From positions 66,878,841 through 66,942,840 of the forward strand of contig NC_092048.1 of NCBI RefSeq assembly GCF_003086295.3: a stretch of 64,000 nt of DNA, in the 5' to 3' direction. The DNA comes from Arachis hypogaea (Eukaryota > Streptophyta > Magnoliopsida > Fabales > Fabaceae). This document shows, in pieces, positions 23,718 through 36,423 of this stretch (positions within the stretch are counted from its first letter, which is position 1; each line of letters begins with the position of its first letter). Under the pieces are notes generated by a model. The model did not search any database and had not been told where the DNA came from. It saw only the letters and a program-made list of their open reading frames with translations. The position numbers were made by a program, and so were the translations under genes.

Positions 23718-26700
23718 CAGGCTCCTCCGATTTTTTTTTTTTTACGTTGTGCTGACCCTCGTTCTTTACATGACGCTATCCCGAGGGGGATACCTAAAGG
23801 AGAGCCGTAATGGCCTCATCTTCAGCAGGCTCCTCTTTTTTTCCTATTTTTTCCGTTTTTTTTTCTTACGATTTGCTGACCCTCGTTCTTTAAGTGATGC
23901 TATCCCGACGAGGACACCTAAAGGCGAGCCTTAATGGCCTCATCTTCGGCAGGCTCCTCCCGGTTTTTTTTTACGTTGTGCTGACCCTCGTTCTTTAAAT
24001 GACGCTATCCCGAGGAGGACACCTAAAGTCGAGCCGTAATGGCCTCATCTTCGGCAGGCTCTTCCGGTTTTTTTTCCAGTTTTTTTTACGTTGTGCTGAC
24101 CCTCGTTCTTTCAATGATGCTATCCCGAGGAGGACACCTAAAGGCGAGCCGTAATGGCCTCATCTTCGGCAAGCTCCTCCGGTTTTTTTCCAGTTTTTTT
24201 ACGTTGTGTTGACCCTCGTTCTTTAAATGACGCTATCCCGAGGAGGATATCTAAAGTCGAGCCGTAATGGCCTCATCTTCGGCAGGCTCTTCCGGTTTTT
24301 TTTCCAGTTTTTTTTTACGTTGTGCTGACCCTCGTTCTTTAAATGATGCTATCCCGAGGAGGACACCTAAAGGCGAGCCGTAATGGCCTCATCTTCGGCA
24401 AGCTCTTCCGGTTTTTTTTCCAGTTTTTTTTACGTTGTGCTGACCCTCGTTCTTTAAATGACGCTATCCTGAGGAGGACACCTAAAGGCGAGCCGTAATG
24501 GCCTCATCTTTGGCAGCCTCCTCCGTTTTTTTTTTTACGTTGTTCTGACCCTCGTTCTTTAAATGACGCTATCCCGAGGAGGACACCTAAAGGTGAGCCG
24601 TAATTGCCTCATCTTCGGCAGGCTCATCCGGTTTTTTTTTTGGTTTTTTTTCTGGTTTTTTCTTTTACGTTGTTCTGACCCTCGTTCTTTAAATGACGCA
24701 ATCCTGAGGAAGACACCTAGAGGTGAGACGTAATCGCCTCATCTTCAGCAGGCTCCTATGTTTTTTTTTTCCGGTTTTTTCCTTTTTTTTAGACGTTATG
24801 CTGACGCTCGTTCTTTAAATGACACTATCCCGAGGAGGATACCTTAAGGCAAGCCGTAATGGCCTCATCTTCGGAAGGCTCATCCGGTTTTTTTTTGTTT
24901 TTTTTTCCGGTTTTTTCTTTTACGTTGTTCTGACCATCGTTCTTTAAATGACGCTATCCCGAGCAAGACACCTAAAGGCGAGCCGTAATGGCCTAATCTT
25001 CTGCTGGCTCCTCAATTTTTTTTTTCAGGGTTTTCTTTTAACGTTGTGCTGACCAGCGTTCTTTAAATGACGCTATCCTGAGGAGAACACCTAAAGGCGA
25101 GCCGTAATCGCCTCATCTTCAGCGGGCTCCTCCATTTTTTTCCGGTTTTTCCGTTTTTTTTACTACGTTGTGCTGACCCTCGTTCATTAAATGACGCTAT
25201 CCCGAGGAGGACACCTAAAGGCGAGCCGTAATGGCCTCATCTTCGGCAGGCTCCTCCGATTTTTTTTTTTTACGTTGTGCTAACCCTCGTTCTTTACATG
25301 ACGCTATCCCGAGGGGGATACCTAAAGGAGAGCCGTAATGGCCTCATCTTCAGCAGGCTCCTCTTTTTTTCCTATTTTTTCCGTTTTTTTTTCTTACGTT
25401 TTGCTGACCCTCGTTCTTTAACTGAGGCTATCCCGAGGAGGACACCTAAAGGCGAGCCTTAATGGCCTCATCTTCGGCAGGCTCCTCCCGGTTTTTTTTT
25501 ACGTTGTGCTGACCCTCGTTCTTTAAATGATGCTATCCCGAGGAGGACACCTAAAGGCGAGCCGTAATGGCCTCATCTTCGTAGGCTCCTCGGGTTTTTT
25601 TTTTTATGGTTTTTTATTACGTTGTGCTTGCCCTAGTTCTTTAAATGACGCTATTCCGAGGAGGACACCAAAAGGTGAGCCGTAATGGTCTCATCTTCGG
25701 CAGGTTCCTCCGGTTTTATCTTTTCGGTTTTTTTCTGTTTTGTTTTTTACGTTGTGCGGACCCTCGTTCTTTAAATGACGCTATCCCGAGGAGGAACCTA
25801 AAGGTGAGCCGTAATGGCCTCATCTTCGCCAGGCTCTTCGGGTTTTTTTTCCAGTTTTTTTTTACGTTGTGCTGACCCCCATTCTTTAAATGATGCTATC
25901 CCGAGGAGGACACCTAAAGGCGAGCCGTCATGGCCTCATCTTCGGCAAGCTTCTCCGGTTTTTTTTCAGTTTTTTTACGTTGTTCTGACCCTCGTTCTTT
26001 AAATGACGCTATCCCGAGGAGGACACCTAAAGGCAAGCCGTAATGGCCTCATCTTCGGCAGGCTCATCCGGTTTTTTTTTGTTTTTTTTTTTTGGTTTTT
26101 TCTTTAACGTTGTTCTGACCCTCGTTCTTTAAATGACGCTATACCGAGGAGGACACCTAAAGGCGAGCCGTAATGGCCTCATCTTCGGCAGCCTCCTCCG
26201 GTTTTTTTTTTTACTTTGTTCTGACCCTAGTTCTTTAAATAACGCTATCCCGAGGAGGACACCTAAAGGTGAGCTGTAATTGCCTAATCTTCGGCAGGCT
26301 CATCCAGTTTTTTTTTGTTTTTTTTCCAGTTTTTTCCTTTACGTTGTTCTGACCCTCGTTCTTTAAATGACGCTATCCTGAGGAGGACACCTAGAGGTGA
26401 GTCGTAATCGCCTCATCTTCAGCAGGCTCCTATGTTTTTTCCGGTTTTTTCCTTTTTTATATACGGTATACAGACCCTCGTTCTTTAAATGACGCTATCC
26501 CGAGGAGGATACCTTAAGGCGAGCCGTAATGGCCTCATCTTCGGCAGGCTCATCCGGTTTTTTATTTTGTTTTTTTTCTGGTTTTTTCTTTTACGTTGTT
26601 CTGACCCTCGTTCTTTAAATAACGCTATCTCGAGGAGGACACCTAAAGGCTAGCCGTAATGGCCTCATCTTCAGCTGGCTCATCCATTTTTTTTTCAGGG

Positions 26701-26917
26701 TTTTTTTTTAACGTTGTGCTGACCCTCGTTCTTTAAATGACGCTATCCTGAGGAGAACACCTAAAGGCGAGCCGTAATCGCCTCATCTTCAGCGGGCTCC
26801 TCCATTTTTTTTCCGGTTTTTCCGTTTTCTTTACTACGTTGTGCTGACCCTCGTTCATTAAATGACGCTATCCTGAGGAGGACACCTAAAGGCGAGCCGT
26901 AATGGCCTCATCTTCGG
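23718..26917 (+). repeat. Higher-order repeat, 3.2 kb, copy 2
   Basis: Second copy of the 20524-23717 block, 3,200 bp, directly abutting it. It differs in small ways: aggaggaacc for aggaggaaacc near 25795, gtgttgacc for gtgctgacc near 24209, and cgaggggg for cgagggg near 25310. A third, more diverged copy begins at about 26918: it keeps the tacatgacg start but has tacgttttgctg and tatgccgagg where copies 1 and 2 carry their private variants. Confidence 0.93.
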
Positions 26918-28896
26918 CAGGCTCCTCCGATTTTTTTTTTTTTACGTTGTGCTGACCCTCGTTCTTTACATGACGCTATCCCGAGGGGATACCTAAAGGA
27001 GAGCCGTAATGGCCTCATCTTCAGCAGGCTCCTCTTTTTTTCCTATTTTTTTCCGTTTTTTTTCTTACGTTTTGCTGACCCTCGTTCTTTAAGTGATGCT
27101 ATGCCGAGGAGGACACCTAAAGGCGAGCCTTAATGGCCTCATCTTCGGCAGGCTCCTCCTGGTTTTTTTTTACGTTGTGCTGACCCTCGTTCTTTAAATG
27201 ACGCTATCCCGAGGAGGACACCTAAAGTCGAGCCGTAATGGCCTCATCTTCGGCAGGCTCTTCCGGTTTTTTTTCCAGTTTTTTTTACGTTGTGCTGACC
27301 CTCGTTCTTTAAATGATGCTATCCCGAGGAGGACACCTAAAGGCGAGCCGTAATGGCCTCATCTTCGGCAAGCTCCTCCGATTTTTTTCCAGTTTTTTTA
27401 CGTTGTTCTGACCCTCGTTCTTTAAATGATGCTATCCCGAGGAGGACACCTAAAGGCGAGCCGTAATGGCCTCATCTTCGGCAGGCTCTTCCGGTTTTTT
27501 TTCTAGTTTTTTCTTTAACGTTGTTCTGACCCTCGTTCTTTAAATGACGCTATCCCGAGGAGGACACCTAAAAGCGAGCCGTAATGGCCTCATCTTCGGC
27601 AGCCTCCTCCGTTTTTTTTTTTTTACGTTTTGCTGACCCTCGTTCTTTAAGTGATGTTATCCCGAGGAGGTCACCTAAAGGGAAGCCTTAATGGCCTCAT
27701 CTTCGGCAGGCTCCTCCCGGTTGTTTTTTTTACGTTGTGCTTGTCCTCGTTCTTTAATGACGCTATCCCGAGGAGGACACCGAAAGGCGAGCCGTATGGC
27801 CTCATCTTCAGCAGCCTCCTCCATTTTTTTTTTACGTTGTTCTGACCCTCGTTCTTTAAATGACGCTATCCCGAGGAGGACACCTAAAGGCGAGCCGTAA
27901 TGGCCTCATCTTCGGCAGGCTCATCCGGTTTTTTTTTTGGTGTTTTTTTCCGGTTTTTTCTTTTACGTTGTTCTGACCCTCGTTCTTTAAATGACGCTAT
28001 CCTGAGGAGGACACCTAAAGGCGAGCCGTAATGGCCTCATCTTCGGCTGGCTCCTCCGTTTTTTTTTTTGGGTTTTTTTTTTAACGTTGTGCTTACCCTC
28101 GTTCTTTAAATGACGCTATCCTGAGGAGGACACCTAAAGGTGAGCCGTAATCGCCTCATCTTCAGCAGGCTCCTATGTTTTTTTTTTTTCCGATTTTTTC
28201 CTTTTTTTTTACGTTTGCTGACCCTCGTTCTTTAAATGACGCTATCCGAGGAGGATACCTTAAGGCGAGCCGTAATGGCCTCATCTTCGGCAGGCTCATC
28301 CGTTTTTTTTTTGTTTTTTTTCCGTTTTTTTCTTTTACGTTGTTCTGACCCTCGTTCTTTAAATGACGCTATCCGAGGAGGACACCTAAAGGCGAGCCGT
28401 AATGGCCTCATCTTCTGGCAGGCTCTCATTTTTTTTTTTCAGGTTTTCTTTTACGTTGTGCTGACCCTCGTTCTTTAAATGACGCTATCCCGAGGAGAAC
28501 ACCTAAAGGCGAGCCGTAATGGCCTCATCTTTGGCAGGCTCTTCCGGTTTTTTTTCAGTTTTTTTTTTACGTTGTGCTGACCCTCGTTCTTTAAATGACG
28601 CTATCCCGAGGAGGACACCTAAAGGCGAGCCGTAATGGCCTCATCTTCGGTAGGCTCCTCCGGTTTTTTTTTTTTTTGTTTTTTATTATGTTGTGCTGCC
28701 CTAGTTCTTTAAATGACGCTATCCCGAGGAGGACACCTAAAGGCGAGCCGTAATGGCCTCATCTTCGGCAGGCCTCCTTCTGGGTTTTTTTTCTGTTTTG
28801 TTTTTTACGTTGTGCTGACCCTCGTTCTTTAAATGACGCTATCCCGAGGAGGACACCTAAAGGCGAGCCGTAATGGCCTCATCTTCGCAGGCTCTC

Positions 28897-28898
<2 letters not shown>

Positions 28899-28932
<34 letters not shown>

Positions 28933-28960
28933 ATCTTTTTTACGTATCCGAGGGCCCTCG
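28899..28960 (+). repeat. Scrambled monomer with 33-nt poly-T and a 12-bp palindrome
   Basis: A 33-nt T run (28899-28931) is followed by gatctttttt and then a monomer reduced to fragments. The perfect palindrome CGAGGGCCCTCG at 28949-28960 appears where a cgagg motif meets a ccctcg motif, leaving out most of the core. It may be a real deletion junction or a consensus error. Confidence 0.7.
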
Positions 28961-30732
28961 AGCCGTTGTATCTTCGCAGCTCCTCGTTTTTTTACTTTGT
29001 TCTGACCTCTTCTTTAAATGACGCTATCCCGAGGAGGACACCTAAAGGAGCCGTAATGGCCTCATCTTCGGCAGGCTCATCCGGTTTTTTTTTTTTTTTT
29101 TTTTTGTTTTTTCTTTAACGTTGTTTTGACCCTCGTTCTTTAAATACGCTATCCGAGAGGACACCTAAAGGCGAGCCGTAATGGCCTCATCTTCGCAGCT
29201 TCTCCGGTTTTTTTTTACTTTGTTCTGACCCTCGTTCTTTAAATGACGCTATCCCGAGGAGGACACCTAAAGGTGAGCCGTAATTGCCTATCTTCGGCAG
29301 GCTCATCCGTTTTTTTTTGGTTTTTTTTCCGATTTTTTCCTTTACGTTGTTCTGACCCTCGTTCTTTAAATGACGCTATCCTGAGGAGGACACCTAGAGG
29401 TGAGCCGTAATCGCCTCATCTTCAGCAGGCTCCTATGTTTTTTTCCGGTTTTTTCCTTTTTTATATACGTTATGCAGACCCTCGTTCTTTAAATGACGCT
29501 ATCCCGAGGAGGATACCTTAAGGCGAGCCGTAATGGCCTCCTCTTCGCAGGCTCATCCGGTTTTTTATTTGTTTTTTTTCCGGTTTTTTCTTTTACGTTG
29601 TTCTGACCCTCGTTCTTTAAATGACGCTATCCCGAGGAGGACACCTAAAGGCGAGCCGTAATGGCCTCATCTTCGGCTGGCTCATCCATTTTTTTTCAGG
29701 GTTTTTTCTTACGTTGTGTTGACCCTCGTTCTTTAAATGACGCTATCCTGAGGAGAACACCTAAAGGCGAGCCGTAATCGCCTCATCTTCAGCGGGCTCC
29801 TCCATTTTTTTTTCCGGTTTTTCCGTTTTCTTTACTACGTTGTGCTGACCCTCGTTCATTAAATGACGCTATCCCGAGGAGGACACCTAAAGGCGAGCCG
29901 TAATGGCCTCATCTTCGGCAGGCTCCTCCGATTTTTTTTTTACGTTGTGCTGACCCTCGTTCTTTACATGACGCTATCCCGAGGGTGATACCTAAAGGAG
30001 AGCCGTAATGACCTCATCTTCAGCAGGTTCCTCTTTTTTTCCTATTTTTTCCGTTTTTTTTCTTACGTTTTGCTGACCCTCGTTCTTTAAGTGATGCTAT
30101 CCCGAGGAGGACACCTAAAGGCGAGCCTTAATGGCCTCATCTTCGGCAGGCTCCTCCTGGTTTTTTTTTACGTTGTGCTGACCCTCGTTCTTTAAATGAC
30201 GCTATCCCGAGGAGGACACCTAAAGTCGAGCCGTAATGGCCTCATCTTCAGCAGGCTCTTCCGGTTTTTTTTCCAGTTTTTTTTTACGTTGTGCTGACCC
30301 TCGTTCTTTAAATGATGCTATCCCGAGGAGGACACCTAAAGGCGAGCCGTAATGGCCTCATCTTCGGCAAGCTCCTCCGATTTTTTTCCAGTTTTTTTAC
30401 GTTGTTCTGACCCTCGTTCTTTAAATGACGCTATCCCCGAGGAGGACACCTAAAGGCAAGCCGTAATGGCCTCATCTCGGCAGGCTCATACGGTTTTTTT
30501 TTTCTAGTTTTTCTTTAACGTTGTTCTGACCCTCGTTCTTTAAATGACGCTATCCCGAGGAGGACACCTAAAGGAGAGCCGTAATGGCCACATCTTCGGC
30601 AGCCTCCTCCGTTTTTTTTTTTTTTTACGTTGTGCTGACCCTCGTTCTTTACATGACGCTATCCCGAGGGGGATACCTAAAGGAGAGCCGTAATGGCCTC
30701 ATATTCAGCAGGCTCCTTTTTTTCCGATTTAT

Positions 30733-30734
<2 letters not shown>

Positions 30735-30768
<34 letters not shown>
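30735..30768 (+). repeat. Poly-T expansion, 34 nt
   Basis: 34 T in a row in the spacer of the gggggat-type monomer, before acgttttgctgacc. Confidence 0.88.
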
Positions 30769-30770
<2 letters not shown>

Positions 30771-33700
30771 GTTTTGCTGACCCTCGTTCTTTAAGTGATG
30801 CTATCCCGAGGAGGTCACCTAAAGGCAAGCCTTAATGGCCTCATCTTCGGCAGGCTCCTCCCGGTTTTTTTTTTTTACGTTGTGCTGACCCTCGTTCTTT
30901 AAATGACGCTATCCCGAGGAGGACACCTAAAGGCGAGCCGTAATGACCTCATCTTCGGCAGGCTCCTCCGGTTTTTTTTTTTGGTTTTTTTTTTACGTTG
31001 TGCTTGTCCTCGTTCTTTAATGACGCTATCCCGAGGAGGACACTGAAAGGCGAGCCGTATGGCCTCATCTTCGGCAGCCTCCTCCGTTTTTTTTTTTTAC
31101 GTTGTTCTGACCCTCGTTCTTTAAATGACGCTATCCCGAGGAGGACACCGAAATGCGAGCCGTATGGCCTCATCTTCGGCAGCCTCCTCTGTTTTTTTTT
31201 TTACGTTGTTCTGACCCTCGTTCTTTAAATGACGCTATCCCGAGGAGGATACCTAAAGGCGAGCCGTAATGGCCTCATCTTCGGCAGGCTCATCCGGTTT
31301 TTTTTGGTGTTTTTTTCCGGTGTTTTCTTTTTACGTTGTTCTGACCCTCGTTCTTTAAATGACGCTATCCTGAGGAGGACACCTAAAGGCGAGCCGTAAT
31401 GGCCTCATCTTCGGCTGGCTCCTCCGTTTTTTTTTGGGTTTTTTTTTTAACGTTGTGCTTACCCTCGTTCTTTAAATGACGCTATCCTGAGGAGGACACC
31501 TAAAGGTGAGCCGTAATCGCCTCATCTTCAGCAGGCCTATGTTTTTTTTTTTTCCGATTTTTTTTTTTTTTTTACGTTTGCTGACCCTCGTTCTTTAAAT
31601 GACGCTATCCCGACGAGGATACCTTAAGGCGAGCCGTAATGGCCTCATCTTCGGCAGCTCTCCGTTTTTTTTTTTTTTTTTTTTTCCGTTTTTTTTTTAC
31701 GTTGTTCTGACCCTAGTTCTTTAAATGACGCTATCCCGAGGACGACACCTAAAGGCGAGCCGTAATGGCCTCATCTTCGGCTGGTCTCCATTTTTTTTCA
31801 GGGTTTTTTTTTAACGTTGTGCTGACCTCGTTCTTTAAATGACGCTATCCTGAGGAGACACCTAAAGGCGAGCCGTAATCGCCTCATCTTCAGCGGGCTC
31901 CTCTATTTTTTTTTTCCGGTTTTTCCGTTTTCTTTACTACGTTGTGCTGACTTCGTTCATTAAATGACGCTGTCCCGAGGAGGACACCTAAAGGTGAGCC
32001 GTAATGGCCTCATCTTCAGAGGCTCCTCCGGTTTTTTTTTGGTTTTTTTTTACGTTGTGCTTGCCCTCGTACTTTAAATGACGCTATCCCGAGGAGGACA
32101 CCTAAAGGTGAGCCGTATGGCCTCGGCTTCGGCAGTTCCTCCGGTTTTTTTTTTTTGGTTTTTTTTCAGTTTTGTTTTTACATTGTGCTGACCCTCGTTC
32201 TTTAATGACGCTATCCCGAGGAGGACCTAAAGGCGAGCGTAATGGCCTCATCTTCGGCAGGCTCCTCCGATTTTTTTTTTTACGTTGTGCTGACCCTCGT
32301 TCTTTACATGACGCTATCCGAGGGGGAACCTAAAGGAGAGCCGTAATGGCCTCATCTTCAGCAGGCTCCTCTTTTTTTCCTATTTTCCGTTTTTTTTTTA
32401 CGTTTTGCTGACCCTCGTTCTTTAAGTGATGCTATCCGAGGAGGACACCTAAAGGCGAGCCGTAATGGCTCATCTTCGTAGGCTCCTCCGGTTTTTTTTT
32501 TTTTTTTTTTGGTTTTTTTTTTACGTTGTGCTTGCCTAGTTCTTTAAATGACGCTATCCGAGGAGGACACCTAAAGGTGAGCCGTATGGCCTCATCTTCG
32601 GCAGGTTCCTCCGGTTTTATCTTTTCGGTTTTTTTCTGTTTTATTTTACGTTGTGCTGACCCTCGTTCTTTAAATGACGCTATCCCGAGGAGGAAACCTA
32701 AAGGCGAGCCGTAATGGCCTCATCTTCGCCAGGCTCTTCGGGTTTTTTTTTCCAGGTTTTTTTTTTACGTTGTGCTGACCCCGTTCTTTAAAATGATGCT
32801 ATCCCGAGGAGGACACCTAAAGGCGAGCCGCAATGGCTCATCTTCGGCAAGCTCCTCCGGTTTTTTTCCAGTTTTTTTTACGTTGTTCTGACCCTCGTTC
32901 TCTAAATGACGCTATCCCGAGGAGGACACCTAAAGGCAAGCCGTAATGGCCTCATCTTCGGCAGGCTCATCCGGTTTTTTTTTTCTAGTTTTTTCTTTAA
33001 CGTTGATCTGACCCTCGTTCTTTAAATGACGCTATCCCGAGGATGACACCTAAAGGCGAGCCGTAATGGCCTCATCTTCGGCAGCCTCCTCCGTTTTTTT
33101 TTTTACGTTGTGCTGACCTTCGTTCTTTACATGACGCTATCCCGAGGGGGATACCTAAAGGAGAGCCGTAATGGCCTCATCTTCAGCAGGCTCCTTTTTT
33201 TTTCCGATTTTTCTGTTTTTTTTTTGTTTTTTTTTTTTTTTTTACGTTTTGCTGACCCTCGTTCTTTAAGTGATGCTATCCCGAGCAGGTCACCTAAAGG
33301 CAAGCCTTAATGGCCACATCTTCGGCAGGCTCCTCCCGGTTTTTTTTTTTTACGTTGTGCTGACCCTCGTTCTTTAAATGACGCTATCCCGAGGAGGACA
33401 CCTAAAGGCGAGCCGTAATGACCTCATCTTCGGCAGGCCCCTCCAGTTTTTTTTTAGTTTTTTTTACGTTGTGCTTGTCCTCGTTCTTAATGACGCTATC
33501 CCGAGGAGGACACCGAAAGGCGAGCCGTATGCCTTATCTTCGGCAGCCTCCTCCGGTTTTTTTTTTTTACGTTGTTCTGACCCTCGTTCTTTAAATGACG
33601 TTATCCCGAGGAGGACACCTAAAGGCGAGCCGTAATGGCCTCATCTTCGCCAGGCTCTTCGGGTTTTTTTTCCAGTTTTTTTTTACGTTGTGCTGACCCC

Positions 33701-35874
33701 CGTTCTTTAAATGATGCTATCCCGAGGAGGACACCTAAAGGCGAGCCTTAATGGCCTCATCTTCGGCAGCTCCTCCGGTTTTTTTCCAGTTTTTTTTACG
33801 TTTTCTGACCCTCGTTCTTTAAATGACGCTATCCCGAGGAGGACACCTAAAGGCAAGCCGTAATGGCCTCATCTTCGGCAGGCTCATCCAGTTTTTTTTT
33901 TTCTAGTTTTTTTCTTTAACGTTGTTCTGACCCTCGTTCTTTAAATGACGCTATCCCGAGGAGGACACCTAAAGGCGAGCTGTAATGGCCTCATCTTCGG
34001 CAGCCTCCTCCGTTTTTTTTTTACGTTGTGGTGACCCTCGTTCTTTACGTGACGCTATCCCCGAGAGGGATACCTAAAGGAGAGCCGTAATGGCCTCATC
34101 TTCAGCAGGCTCCTTTTTTTTTCCGATTTTTTTGTTTTTTTTTTTTACGTTTTGCTGACCCTCGTTCTTTAAGTGATGCTATCCCGAGCAGGTCACCTAA
34201 AGGCAAGCCTTAATGGCCTCATCTTCGGCAGGCTCCTCCCGTTTTTTTTTTTTACGTTGTGCTGACCCTCGTTCTTTAATGACGCTATCCCGAGGAGGAC
34301 ACCTAAAGGCGAGCCGTAATGACCTCTTCTTCGGCAGGCTCCTCCAATTTTTTTTTAGTTTTTTTTACGTTGTGCTTGTCCTCGTTCTTTATGACGCATC
34401 CCGAGGAGACACCGAAAGGCGAGCCGTACAGCCTCATCTTCGGCAGCCCCTCCGGTTTTTTTTACGTTGTCTGACCCTCGTTCTTTAAATGACGCTATCT
34501 CGAGAGGACACCTAAAGGCGAGCCGTAATGGCCTCATTTCGGCAGGCTCTCTGGTTTTTTTTTTGTGTTTCCGTTTTTTCTTACGTTGTCTGACCCTCGT
34601 TCTTTAAATGACGCTATCCCGAGGAGGACACCTAAAGGGAGCCGTAATGGCCTCATCTTCGGCTGGCTCCTCCGTTTTTTTTTTGGGTTTTTTTTTTACG
34701 TTGTGCTTACCTCGTTCTTTAAATGACGCTATCCGAGGAGGACACCTAAGGTGAGCCGTAATCGCCTCATCTTCAGCAGGCTCCTATGTTTTTTTTTTCG
34801 TTTTTTCCTTTTTTTTTATACGTTTGCTGACCCTCGTTCTTTAAATGACGCTATCCCGAGGAGGATACCTTAAGGCGAGCCGTAATGGCCTCATCTTCGG
34901 CAGGCACATCCGGTTTTTTTTTTGTTTTTTTTCCGGTTTTTTCTTTTACGTTGTTCTGACCCACGTTCTTTAAATGACGCTATCCCGAGGAGGACACCTA
35001 AAGGCGAGCCGTAATGGCCTCATCTTCGGCTGGCTCCTCCATTTTTTTTCCAGGTTTTTTTTTAACGTTGTGCTGACCCTCGTTCTTTAAATGACGCTAT
35101 CCTGAGGAGAAACCTAAAGGCGAGCCGTAATCGCCTCATCTTCAGCGGGCTCCTCTATTTTTTTTTCCGGTTTTTCCGTTTTCTTTACTACGTTGTGCTG
35201 ACCCTCGTTCATTAAATGACGCTGTCCCGAGGAGGACACCTAAAGGCGAGCCGTAATGGCCTCATCTTCAGAGGCTCCTCTGGTTTTTTTTGGTTTTTTT
35301 TACGTGTGCTTGCCCTCGTTCTTTAAATGACGCTATCCCGAGGAGGACATCTAAGGTGAGCCGTAATGGCCTCGTCTTCGGCGGTTCCTCCGGTTTTTTT
35401 TTTTGTTTTTTTTCTGTTTTGTTTTTACGTTGTGCTGACCCTCGTTCTTTAAATGACGCTATCCCGAGGAGGAAACCTAAAGGCGAGCCGTAATGGCCTC
35501 ATCTTCGGCAAGCTCCTCGGTTTTTTTCATTTTTTTACGTTGTTCTGACCCTCGTTTTTAAATGACGCTATCCCGAGGAGGACACCTAAAGGCGAGCCGT
35601 AATGGCCTCATCTTCGGCAGGCTCATCCGGTTTTTTTGTTTTTTTTTTTTCTGTTTTTTTTAACGTTGTCTGTCCCTCGTTCTTTAAATGACGCTATCCC
35701 GAGGAGGACACCTAAAGGCTAGCCGTAATGGCCTCATCTTCGGCAGCCTCTCCGTTTTTTTTTTTACGTTGTGCTGACCCTCGTTCTTACATGACGCTAT
35801 CCCGAGGGGGATACCTAAAGGAGAGCCGTAATCGCCTTATCTTTCAGGCTCCTTTTTTTTTTCCGATTTTTTCT

Positions 35875-35875
<1 letters not shown>

Positions 35876-35909
<34 letters not shown>
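35876..35909 (+). repeat. Poly-T expansion, 34 nt
   Basis: 34 T in a row in the spacer of the gggggat-type monomer, before acgtttgctgacc. Confidence 0.88.
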
Positions 35910-35911
<2 letters not shown>

Positions 35912-36423
35912 GTTTGCTGACCCTCGTTCTTTAAGTGATGCTATCCCGAGGAGGTCACCTAAAGGAGAGCCTAATGGCCTCATCTTCGGCAGGCTCCTCC
36001 CGGTTTTTTTTTACATTGTGCTGACCTCGTTCTTTAAAGACGCTATCCGAGGAGGAACCTAAAGGCGAGCCGTAACGCCTCATCTTCGCAGGCTCCTCCG
36101 TTTTTTTTTGTTTTTTTTACGTTGTCTTGTCCTCGTTCTTAATGACGCTATCCGAGGAGGAATAAAGGCGAGCCGTATGGCTCATTTCGGGCTCCTCTTT
36201 TTTTTACGTTGTTCTGACCTCGTTCTTTAAATGACGCTATCCCGAGGAGGACACCTAAAGGCGAGCCGTAATGGCCTCATCTTCGGCAGGCTCATCCGGG
36301 TTTTTTTTCCGGTTTTTCTTTTACGTTTTCTGACCTTCGTCTTTAAATGACGCTTCCGGGAGGAACCTAAAGGCGAGCCGTATCCTCATTTCGCTGTCCT
36401 CCGTTTTTTTTTTTTTTTTTTTT

